A stretch of DNA of 23,782 bases from Comamonadaceae bacterium (GTDB lineage Bacteria > Pseudomonadota > Gammaproteobacteria > Burkholderiales > Burkholderiaceae_C): assembly GCA_947460165.1 (NCBI GenBank), contig CANHKH010000008.1, positions 1 through 23,782 of the forward strand, read 5' to 3'. Made by a program: the position numbers and the translations under genes. The notes under the pieces were generated by a model that did no database searches, was not told the origin of the DNA, and was given only the letters and a program-made list of their open reading frames with translations. Positions 14,523 to 21,362 of this stretch are shown piece by piece; the stretch's first letter is position 1, and every line of letters starts with the position of its first letter.

Positions 14523-15593
14523 TCAGTTCTTGGCGGGGTTGACAGTGATTTCTACGCGGCGGTTGGGGCGGTTGCAATTGAGCTTGGCGTCTCGGGTTTT
14601 GGCCACTTGCTGGCAGTCTTTGACGAGCAACTCAGAGCTGCCCAGCCCTTCGGCGCGCAGCTGTCTGGCCGGCAGCCCGCTGTTGACAAGAATGCGGCTG
14701 ACCGTTTGGGCGCGCTCCAAGGACAAACGGCGGTTCAATTCCACCGGGCCCATGGGGTCTGTGTGGCCTTGAACCACAATGACTTGGCCGGGTTTGAGTT
14801 GCTCCTTGATGCGCTTGCCCAGGCGCACGATTTGCGTTTGCCCTTGTTCGGACAGGTGTTGCGGCTTGGAGCCAGAAAAGGTAAATAGCATTTCGGCCGA
14901 CAAGGTGTATTTGGAGACGGCCGGCTCGGCGGCGGGGCGCGAGACCACAGGGCTTGGCACAGGCACAGGCACAGGTGCAGCCACCATCGCAGGCACGGGC
15001 ACGGGCACCACCGCAGGCACGCTGGCGGCGGCAGCCACAGGCTCGGCCGCGCGCTCGGCCTTCATCACGGGCAGGGGTTGGCAATCTTGCGCGGACGGTA
15101 CCCGCGAGAGGGCATGCGATTGGCGCCGCAATTCTGGCAAGAGGGCCTGGGCCTGCTGGTTGCTCAAGGTCGATTGCGTTGCCGCTCCCGCTTTGGTTTG
15201 GATCAACACGTACACGGTTTGGCGCGGCTGACTGGCCAGGGTGAAGGGGCTTTTGGCCGATGGCCCGGCCTTGCCTTGGCTGGCCAACTCAATCCAGCGG
15301 TTGCCGGGGCAGACCTCGGTTTCAGAAAAAGCACCCGGCAGCACTGTGGTGTGAAAACGTCCCTCCACCCAGACGTCCACGGGCGCGCCTGTGTCTTGCA
15401 TGGACCGCGGTCGCAAAAAGAGCAGCCTTGAGAGGTCTTGGCTGACCTGGGCGCGGGGGCGTTCATCGAGGCTGGCAAAGGTTTGCCAAGGAGGTGGGGG
15501 GGCGGTGGACTGCGAATAAGCCGCCACGGAAAAAAACAGGGTGACGGGCAAGCCAATCAGGCGTGTGAGGGCGAGCAGTGTGGTGGTTTGCAT
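14523..15593 (-). CDS. OmpA-domain envelope protein, adhesin partner (copy 1)
   Basis: A 356-residue exported protein. The signal peptide is about residues 1-28 (MQTTTLLALTRLIGLPVTLF then FSVAAYSQ). A ~145-residue N-terminal domain (LLFLRP, VDVWVEGRF, TTVLPGAFSETEVCPGNRW) resembles DUF2846-type small beta domains; this is inference. A linker rich in Pro/Val/Ala (181-226) leads to a C-terminal OmpA peptidoglycan-binding domain: VVQGHTDPMG with Asp279, NRRLSLERAQTV with Arg294, then GLGSSELL and NRRVEI. Asp279 and Arg294 align with the diaminopimelate-binding pair of the family. Four cysteines outside the signal (95, 171, 327, 340) are also found in the other copy, suggesting disulfides. The start at 15593 is preferred over 15638 because the signal peptide begins there. 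It is followed by the adhesin gene 10 bases later. Confidence 0.88.
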   Translation of the reverse strand: MQTTTLLALTRLIGLPVTLFFSVAAYSQSTAPPPPWQTFASLDERPRAQVSQDLSRLLFLRPRSMQDTGAPVDVWVEGRFHTTVLPGAFSETEVCPGNRWIELASQGKAGPSAKSPFTLASQPRQTVYVLIQTKAGAATQSTLSNQQAQALLPELRRQSHALSRVPSAQDCQPLPVMKAERAAEPVAAAASVPAVVPVPVPAMVAAPVPVPVPSPVVSRPAAEPAVSKYTLSAEMLFTFSGSKPQHLSEQGQTQIVRLGKRIKEQLKPGQVIVVQGHTDPMGPVELNRRLSLERAQTVSRILVNSGLPARQLRAEGLGSSELLVKDCQQVAKTRDAKLNCNRPNRRVEITVNPAKN

Positions 15594-16125
15594 GGGTTCG
15601 GTAAATTGGTTCCGAGGGGGCCAACCGCCGATGTGCAAATGCTCAACGGCGCCATACCGCTAATTTAATGCTTACCTTTTTATTACATTGTTAAAAATCA
15701 TTATTTTCTAAAAATAAATCACGAATTGACAAAATTTAAAATTCAATTTTTATTTTGAAATGAGTTGACTTGAAAATGCTTTCATAAATAAGTAATAAAC
15801 TCATTGTTTAATTCAGCTGAGCTTGTCTGTCTCTCGGACGGGGCCCGCCATTGAGAAGGCCGCTCACTGCTGCCTGGGACGGCGAGTGATCCATCAGCTT
15901 TGCTCACAGCGGTCTTGCTGGCTGTGCTGCGCTGAGCCAATTCTTTATGGGGCCATCATCAGTCCCTGTTTTAATACCAAAAAATTATTTGTGAAAGTTC
16001 GCTGAAAACCCACTTGTGAAGTGCACCCAGAGGCGACAGGTGGGGGCACCTTGATGCATGGCGTCCTTGGGCAGCCGCAGGCCCCTGAATGAGGCACTGC
16101 GCTTTCCAGCAGTCGTTAAGCTGTC
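15594..16125. other. Intergenic region between the two OmpA-adhesin pairs
   Basis: 532 bases without a convincing gene. The part from about 15660 to 15815 is very AT-rich and is described separately as a probable promoter island. From about 15820 to 16125 composition returns towards the average and no protein is recognised in any frame. Two small stems lie downstream of the large adhesin's stop: AGGTG/CACCT (16038-16051) and CACTT/AAGTG (16011-16023). The second is followed on the minus strand by GGTTTTC, a weak terminator candidate for the large adhesin gene. Confidence 0.5.
15660..15815 (-). promoter_or_regulatory. AT-rich promoter island upstream of OmpA-adhesin pair 1
   Basis: About 155 bases with very few G/C, in sharp contrast with both sides. 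On the minus strand it contains several loose sigma70-like elements, for example TTTTCA with ATAAAA 17 bases later, and TTGTCA followed by AT-rich sequence. None is a strong consensus, so no single promoter is assigned. Such islands often attract nucleoid-associated silencers or mark regulated promoters. Confidence 0.4.
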
Positions 16126-19100
16126 TCAGCCAAACAAGGGCTGGCTCAGCGGGGTGTTCCAGTCGATGTTGAGCGCTTGAGCCAGCGCCACCAGGCTGGA
16201 GGCGGCTGGCAGGGCCAAGTTGCTGAGCACAATGAGCTGGTCGGTCTGAGCCGCATCGCCTGTTCCTGTGAATTTCCCGGCTCGGCTGATGGCCACCTGC
16301 ACGGCATCGAGAACGGTGTCGGTGTTGGTGTCTATGGCGCTGATCTTGAGGTATTTGTCGAGGTTTGCCGCAGTTACGCCGCCGAGCAAATCTCGGAGGT
16401 TGAGCCTGTCGCCCTGCGCTGAATTTGCCAATGAGAAGTCAACAATGGTGTCCACGTCGGGCGCGCCAGCTTGACCCACGTCGCGCGAGAGCCAGACAAA
16501 GGCATCGGCAGCACCGTTGCCTTGAAAACTCTGGCTGCCGCTGGTGTTGAGAAAGAGGTTGTCCGCAGCATCGCCTGTGGGTGTGTTTCCCTGCCAAAGC
16601 GCAGGCAAGTAACCTCGGTTGAACTTGAAGACCTGCAGCGTGTCTGTGCTGTTTCCTGCGGTGTCTGTGCTTGTGAGTTTGAAGGTGTAGTAGCCGTTGG
16701 CCACATCGGTCAAACCGGCTTGAGACAGTTCAAATTGCCATGCTGCGCTGGAATTCGAGGCCCGGGAGATGGTTTTGCTGCTGCCTAAAAAACTCGCCGT
16801 CATGCTGCTCAAGTCGGTGTCTGTGGTGTTGGCGGTGATGGGGAAATTGGCGTTGAAAGGAAGGTCCTTGATGGACTCACTGAACAAGCTGACGACGGGG
16901 GCTTTGTTGTCAAATGAAACCTCAGGGCTGTTGGCGGTGGCCAGGGGGTTGCCTGCCGCATCGGTCAAGGGGTTGGTGGCGCTGGCCAGCACACTGAGCT
17001 TGAGCACCCCAGTGTTGGTGGCCAGGTTGGGACGCACCACGGCGGTGTATTCGGTGGCATTGACTTTGGTCAAACTGCCCAAGCTGCCTCCTGTGCCCAC
17101 AGACAAGTCTCCTGTGCCCAGGTCTCTCTGGGGGGCGCTGTCAAGTGTGATTCTGAAGGTCACGCCACCGCCCGCCAGCTCAGCGATGCTCAGCACCGAG
17201 TTGTTCAAGGTGTCCAGTACCGCGAGGTTGGACGTGATGCTGGTGACGCTCAAGGCCTTGGTGTCATAGCTGATGTCGGCACTGCTGGCGCTGGCGCTGG
17301 GATTGCCCGAGGCATCGGTCAGTGGGGTGGCAGGCTGCAAGCTCAGCTTGAGCACGCCAGAGTTGGTGGCTGCAGTGGGCAGGGCCCTGACGGTGTAGAC
17401 CGTCTCGCTGACTTTGCTGAGGCTGCCCGTGATCAAGCTGCCGCCTGTCAAAGCCAAGTCTGCCGCCACGAGGTCTCGGGTGGGTGCGTTGTCAAAGGTG
17501 AGTGTGAAGCTCACGCCATTGGTGCTCGGGCCACTGGCCAGTTCGGCGTTGTTCAGCACCCCGTCTTTGACCACGCCCAGGTCCAGCGCCTCTCGGTTGT
17601 TGCTGATGACCACGCCAATGGCCTTGGTGTCGTAGTTGATGAGGGGGCTGGTGCTGGGGGCCAGTGGGTTGAGGGCAACATCTGACAAAGTGGTGCCAGT
17701 GGCCGCCCTCAGGGTCAGTTGCAGCTGACCGGCGTTGGTGTTGGCCGTGGGTTGGGCCTTGACGGTGTACTGGGTGTCGTTCACGCGCGTCAGGGTGTTG
17801 GCCAAGGTGCCGCCCGTGAGCACCAGGTCTGCCAAGCTGAGTGGGCGGTTGGGGATGCTGTCCAGTGTGATGGCGAAGGTCACGCCATTGGTGAGTTCGG
17901 CGCTGTTGAGGATGTTGTCTTTGGCGCCTTGGTCCAGGTCAGCCAGGTTGCTGGTGATGCTCGCGGTGGGCGCCTTGTTGTCGTAATTGAAGGTCTTGGG
18001 GGTGACCGTGCCCAAGGGGTTGCCAGCGTCATCGCTGAGCGCAGGGCTTGGGTTGGTTTTGAGGCTGACCACCGCAGTGCCGGTGTCGCTGGTGGGGGAG
18101 GGTGGCGGCAGCACCGCGACGGCATATTCTGTGGGACTGATTTTTTTGAAGCTCCCGGGCTTGATGCTGCCTCCCGTGACAGTCAAGTCATCGACCGTCA
18201 AGTCCCTGATGGGAATGTCATTGAGCTTGAGTGTCACGGGAATCTCTGGCGAAGCGCCGCCCAGCTCAGCGCTGTTGAGCACACCGTCTTTGAGCGCCGC
18301 ATCCAGGCTGGCCGGATGGCCGATGTCAACGCCCAAGGGGCTGGTGTCTATGAGCAGCGTGACAGTTTTCTCAGCGGGCGTGCCCGTGGGGTCTTTGGGG
18401 TCTGTGGCCTTGACTTTGACGACGTGTTCACCGTCTGACAAATTGCCAGGCGGCGTCCAGGCCCAGCTGCCGTCTGCATTGATGGGGGTAATTTCTTGTT
18501 CAGCCCCGTTGTCCAGCGTGACAAACACTTTGTTGCCAGGCGCGGTTTTGCCTTCAATGGCGGGTTTGGGTTTGTTGGTTTGCGTGTCTGTGCTCAGGCC
18601 GGTGTTGTCCGCCGCTTTGAGCGCAGACTCCAGAGGCACTTTGGAGGCGGGTGTTGGATTGCCAGTGGGGTCCGCTCCCCCCCCAGGGCCGCCACCACCG
18701 CCGCCGCCGCCTCCTCCTCCTCCTCCGCCTAAAGCGGCAGCGCCCGCCAAAGCCGCAGCGCCTGCGCCCAGCCCACCCAGCCCTGCCACGGCCCCACCCA
18801 AGCCCGCCACACCCAACAACGGTGAGGCCACAAAAAACGGCGAGCCCCCCAACACTTGGGTGATGCTGGCGCCGTCGATCAGCTCGCTGATTTGGTGCTG
18901 TGGCAGCGCGGTGTTGGGGATGAACCGGTAGCTGATGTCGTCTTCAGCGATGCCAATGAAGGAGCCCGGAGCTTGCTCGAAATAGTTCTCCAAAATCAGA
19001 TCGGCGCTGTCGTCAGGGCGGTAGGCGTCGATTTGGATGAGCAGGTCTTTGCCCCGGCGTTTGGTGTGAATTTGCTGGGGGGCTTTGCCCGTGCTCTGGT

Positions 19101-19248
19101 CGGTCAGGGTGTATGTGGCGCCGCTTTGCGCCAACAGGCGCAAGGCTTGGGCCGAGTTGGCGGGGATGGGCTGCACCACGTCGGCCGTTTTGCCACCCTC
19201 TTTGGTGGTGGCATTGGAGGAGATGCTGATTTGGTAGGTATTGCTCAT
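16126..19248 (-). CDS. Bap-like adhesin, long paralogue with four Ig-like repeats
   Basis: A 1040-residue modular surface protein without a Sec signal. Residues 1-125 are a BapA-prefix-like domain (KDLLIQIDAYRP, LILENYFEQAPG, SYRFIPNTALPQ). Residues 140-173 are hydrophobic Ala/Gly, and 174-191 are nearly pure Gly. An Ig-like domain lies at about 222-301 (VFVTLDNGAEQ, GSWAWTPPGNL). Four related repeats of 116-124 residues follow at about 302-425, 426-541, 542-663 and 664-782. Each has the pattern 'ITSNLA.LD...D..LN.AEL', 'GVTF.ITLDS.P.RDL', 'LTGG.L', 'L.KVN.T.YTV' and 'L.D.AGNPLA'. A final Ig-like domain is at 783-877. The C-terminus, about 890-1040, is a type I secretion target domain: ADAFVWLSRDVG, VDTIVDFSL, DRLNLRDLLGG, LDKYLKIS and DQLIVLSNLAL. 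Canonical RTX GGxGxDxLx arrays are absent; only a degenerate GDAADNLFL is seen. The ATG is 7 bases after the OmpA-like stop, with no Shine-Dalgarno. Likely a biofilm or cell adhesion protein. Confidence 0.87.
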   Translation of the reverse strand: MSNTYQISISSNATTKEGGKTADVVQPIPANSAQALRLLAQSGATYTLTDQSTGKAPQQIHTKRRGKDLLIQIDAYRPDDSADLILENYFEQAPGSFIGIAEDDISYRFIPNTALPQHQISELIDGASITQVLGGSPFFVASPLLGVAGLGGAVAGLGGLGAGAAALAGAAALGGGGGGGGGGGGGGPGGGADPTGNPTPASKVPLESALKAADNTGLSTDTQTNKPKPAIEGKTAPGNKVFVTLDNGAEQEITPINADGSWAWTPPGNLSDGEHVVKVKATDPKDPTGTPAEKTVTLLIDTSPLGVDIGHPASLDAALKDGVLNSAELGGASPEIPVTLKLNDIPIRDLTVDDLTVTGGSIKPGSFKKISPTEYAVAVLPPPSPTSDTGTAVVSLKTNPSPALSDDAGNPLGTVTPKTFNYDNKAPTASITSNLADLDQGAKDNILNSAELTNGVTFAITLDSIPNRPLSLADLVLTGGTLANTLTRVNDTQYTVKAQPTANTNAGQLQLTLRAATGTTLSDVALNPLAPSTSPLINYDTKAIGVVISNNREALDLGVVKDGVLNNAELASGPSTNGVSFTLTFDNAPTRDLVAADLALTGGSLITGSLSKVSETVYTVRALPTAATNSGVLKLSLQPATPLTDASGNPSASASSADISYDTKALSVTSITSNLAVLDTLNNSVLSIAELAGGGVTFRITLDSAPQRDLGTGDLSVGTGGSLGSLTKVNATEYTAVVRPNLATNTGVLKLSVLASATNPLTDAAGNPLATANSPEVSFDNKAPVVSLFSESIKDLPFNANFPITANTTDTDLSSMTASFLGSSKTISRASNSSAAWQFELSQAGLTDVANGYYTFKLTSTDTAGNSTDTLQVFKFNRGYLPALWQGNTPTGDAADNLFLNTSGSQSFQGNGAADAFVWLSRDVGQAGAPDVDTIVDFSLANSAQGDRLNLRDLLGGVTAANLDKYLKISAIDTNTDTVLDAVQVAISRAGKFTGTGDAAQTDQLIVLSNLALPAASSLVALAQALNIDWNTPLSQPLFG
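16903..18345 (-). repeat. Four tandem Ig-like repeat units inside the long adhesin
   Basis: Four successive units of about 350-370 bases (approx. 17974-18345, 17626-17973, 17260-17625, 16903-17259) encode the same Ig-like module, with about half or more of the positions similar. Conserved landmarks in each are the AEL turn, P.RDL (PNRPL in unit 2), TGG and L(S/T)D. DNA-level identity is moderate, so the units are not recent copies. The short adhesin carries one divergent unit of the same family (about 13274-13633). Confidence 0.8.
18676..18729 (-). repeat. Poly-Gly codon tract in the long adhesin
   Basis: Residues 174-191 are almost all glycine, encoded by a run of GGN codons (plus strand: repeated CCN with CCG/CCT blocks). 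A matching but shorter Gly/Ser tract occurs in the short adhesin at 13931-13993. It probably forms a flexible hinge between the prefix and the Ig-like rod, and could be slippage-prone. Confidence 0.75.
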
Positions 19249-19255
19249 GCTGGTG

Positions 19256-20281
19256 TCAATTTTTGGAGGGTGCGACTGTGATTTCCACGCGGCGGTTGGG
19301 CAGGTCGCAGGCGATCCTGGCGTCGCGCTTGGGGTGCAAGAGCGCGCAGTCCTTGACCAGCAACTCCGAACTGCCCAGGCCTTGGGCGCGCACTTGCCTG
19401 GCAGGAATGCCTTGGCTGAGCAAAATGCCGCGTACGGTGTCTGCGCGTTCGGCCGACAAACGCTGGTTCAGCCCCGCTGAGCCTGTGGGGTCGGTGTGGC
19501 CTTGCACGAGCACCACATCGCTGGCTTGCAGGTCCTCTTGCAGTTGCTTGGCCAGGGCCATGATTTCTCTGCGGCCCCGCTCGGCCAAGTGCTTGGGCTG
19601 TGAGCCGCCAAAGGCAAACAACATTTCAGCCGACAAGGTGTAGCGCTTGGGGGGCTTGGGCTCGGGCGCCGAGGGCAGCACAGGGGCTGGAAGCGCTGGG
19701 AGTGGCGGGGGCGGTGGAGGCGGTGGAGCAATCTGCACCGTCTGTGCCGGGGCTTCAGGGGCCGGTGTGGGACAACTCAGTGGTGGCAGCACCCGCGAGA
19801 CGGCGTGGGATTGGCGGCGCAGGTCTTTGAGCAGGACATTGGCCTCGTCAGCGTTCAGGTCTGAGCGCATGGGGCTTTTTGCGCTGGGCGCTTGCACCAC
19901 TATGTAGGTGGTCTGCTCAAGTTGAGCCAGCACGGGCAGGCGGGGTCGAAAATTCAGTCCGCTGGTGCCCTGGCCCGCCATTTCAAGGAGGCGGGAGCCA
20001 GGGCAGACTTGGGCCTCGGCAAAGCCTCCGGGCAGCAGCGAGGTGAGGTAGCGCCCGTCAATCAGAATGTCAGCCGGGAAGGTGGCGTCTTGGGGGCTGG
20101 GTGGGCGCAGCAAGACGAGTTTGGCCAGACCTTGTGGCGCGGTGGTGCTGGGCCTTTCGCTTTGACTTGCAAAAGTATTCCAGGTGGCGCTGGCCGCACT
20201 CGTTTGGGCGCCTGCGTTCAAGCTCGCAAGGGCAGTGATGGCCAGAGTGGCCAAACATGTTCTGAGGTTGAGGGCGTGCAT
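19256..20281 (-). CDS. OmpA-domain envelope protein, adhesin partner (copy 2)
   Basis: A 341-residue exported protein paralogous to the one at 14523-15593. The signal peptide is about 1-25 (MHALNLRTCLATLAITALAS then LNAGA, with an AGA-Q type cleavage site). The N-terminal domain repeats the landmarks of copy 1: LVLLRP, ADILIDGRYLTSLLPGGF, QVCPGSR and LKDLRRQSHAVSRV. A poly-Pro linker (about 186-212) precedes the OmpA domain YTLSAEMLFAFGG...VLVQGHTDPTG (Asp264), LNQRLSAERADTV (Arg279), GLGSSELLVKDC and NRRVEITV. Cys93, 170, 312 and 325 match the four cysteines of copy 1. The start at 20281 is chosen at the signal peptide; an ATG at 20323 would add 14 polar residues. It should sit in the periplasm bound to peptidoglycan or as an outer-membrane-associated anchor. 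Its gene is followed 7 bases later by the long adhesin. Confidence 0.88.
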   Translation of the reverse strand: MHALNLRTCLATLAITALASLNAGAQTSAASATWNTFASQSERPSTTAPQGLAKLVLLRPPSPQDATFPADILIDGRYLTSLLPGGFAEAQVCPGSRLLEMAGQGTSGLNFRPRLPVLAQLEQTTYIVVQAPSAKSPMRSDLNADEANVLLKDLRRQSHAVSRVLPPLSCPTPAPEAPAQTVQIAPPPPPPPPLPALPAPVLPSAPEPKPPKRYTLSAEMLFAFGGSQPKHLAERGRREIMALAKQLQEDLQASDVVLVQGHTDPTGSAGLNQRLSAERADTVRGILLSQGIPARQVRAQGLGSSELLVKDCALLHPKRDARIACDLPNRRVEITVAPSKN

Positions 20282-20340
20282 TGGCTTGTGTTGAATTGAT
20301 TCAGGTGAAGGAAGGTTTGACATGTTCGGGCAGGCCTGTG

Positions 20341-20430
20341 GGAATCTAAACTAAATAACTCACGGTTTTCGAGAAGTAATCCTTAAAATATGTCTTTTAT
20401 TGTCTTTTTGAGCAAATAAATATTAATAAA
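20341..20430 (-). promoter_or_regulatory. AT-rich promoter island upstream of OmpA-adhesin pair 2
   Basis: About 90 bases of AT-rich DNA lie 60-150 bases upstream of the OmpA-like start. On the minus strand there are TTGCTC and, 17-19 bases later, CATATT/TATTTT, a loose sigma70-like pair. It parallels the AT-rich island in front of the other pair but shares no clear sequence with it. Confidence 0.35.
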
Positions 20431-20644
20431 CGCCCATCTCACTTGGGTGCTGTGGGTTCAGCGCTCATGGGTACGCGGGCGATGCGGTGTCTTGAGCGCG
20501 CCAAATGCCGGCCTCGCGGTGGGGCTGGTCGGTTCAGCGTCTGGCCCGAGTTCAAACATCACGGTATCGCTTACGTAGAATCAATTGTTTTTTGGTCTTT
20601 CGGCGCAGGCGCTTTGTCATGCCTTGCGCCCAACCCTTTTTTGC

Positions 20645-20650
20645 AGGAGA
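20645..20650 (+). promoter_or_regulatory. Ribosome binding site supporting a TTG start for scoA
   Basis: AGGAGA sits 5 bases before TTG at 20656, but 14 bases before the first ATG at 20665. The spacing therefore favours TTG, giving an MNKMYPSAAAAL N-terminus. Confidence 0.6.
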
Positions 20651-20655
20651 TCGCC

Positions 20656-21360
20656 TTGAACAAGATGTACCCTTCAGCGGCCGCCGCGCTCCAAGACGTG
20701 GTCAAAGATGGCCAGCTGATCGCCGTCGGAGGCTTTGGCCTGTGCGGTATTCCAGAGGCCTTGATTGATGCGCTGCGCGACAGCGGCGTGAAGAACCTGA
20801 CGGCCATTTCCAACAACGCAGGCGTCGACGGCTTTGGCCTGGGCAAGCTGCTGGAGACGCGTCAAATTAAAAAAATGATTGCCAGCTACGTGGGCGAGAA
20901 CAAAGAGTTCGAGCGCCAGTACCTCGCTGGCGAGTTGGAGCTGGAGTTCACGCCCCAGGGCACGCTGGCTGAAAAGCTGCGTGCAGGTGGCGCAGGCATT
21001 CCGGCCTTTTTCACCAAAACCGGCGTGGGCACGCTGGTGGCCGAGGGCAAAGAAACCCGCGAGTTTGACGGCGAGACCTACCTGATGGAGCGGTCGCTGC
21101 TGCCAGAGATCTCCTTGGTCAAGGCCGATGTGGCGGATACCTCGGGCAACCTGCGCTTTCGCTACACCGCCCGCAACTTCAACCCGGCCGTGGCCATGGC
21201 GGGCAAGCTGTGCATTGTGGAGGTGGAAAAAATCGTTGCGGTGGGTGAACTCGCACCCGACGACATTCACTTGCCCGGCATTTATGTGCACCGCTTGGTG
21301 CTCAACGCCAGCCCCGAAAAGCGCATTGAAAAGCGCACCGTCACCACGCAAGGAGCTTGA
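20656..21360 (+). CDS. scoA: CoA-transferase subunit A (3-oxoacid / succinyl-CoA type)
   Basis: A 234-residue alpha subunit of a family I CoA-transferase, which moves CoA between a donor such as succinyl-CoA and a 3-oxoacid such as acetoacetate. Signature segments are VGGFGLCGIPEALIDAL at about 25-41 (the glycine-rich CoA-loop of subunit A), SNNAGVDGFGLGKLL, and the oxyanion-region-like FFTKTGVGTLVAEGKE. FDGETYLMERSL and GNLRFRYTARNFNP follow. Length is normal for the family. The start is TTG at 20656, supported by an AGGAGA 5 bases upstream; the alternative is ATG at 20665. Subunit B begins 2 bases after its stop, so the heterodimer is made from one message. Substrate preference cannot be fixed by sequence reading. 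The role is probably ketone-body or short-chain acid metabolism. Confidence 0.9.
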   Translation: MNKMYPSAAAALQDVVKDGQLIAVGGFGLCGIPEALIDALRDSGVKNLTAISNNAGVDGFGLGKLLETRQIKKMIASYVGENKEFERQYLAGELELEFTPQGTLAEKLRAGGAGIPAFFTKTGVGTLVAEGKETREFDGETYLMERSLLPEISLVKADVADTSGNLRFRYTARNFNPAVAMAGKLCIVEVEKIVAVGELAPDDIHLPGIYVHRLVLNASPEKRIEKRTVTTQGA

Positions 21361-21362
21361 AC

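Larger units (their letters stand above)
20282..20655. other. Divergent intergenic region between OmpA-like gene and CoA-transferase
   Basis: 374 bases without a convincing gene. The side next to the OmpA-like gene (about 20341-20430) is AT-rich. The side next to scoA is GC-rich up to about 20570 and then contains TAGAAT at 20576-20581, a -10-like hexamer. TTCAAA at 20551-20556 is 19 bases away, so the pair is weak. An open frame upstream of scoA through part of this region lacks protein-like features and is not counted as coding. Confidence 0.45.

Noticed and set aside
18660..18730. CCN-rich tract suspected of being a simple repeat or assembly artefact
   Set aside because: It is in frame in a long open reading frame, and the paralogous adhesin has a similar Gly tract at the same place, so it is a genuine poly-Gly hinge.
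20443..20655. 71-codon upstream extension of scoA
   Set aside because: The extra sequence has no CoA-transferase features, and a good Shine-Dalgarno lies inside it just before the TTG.
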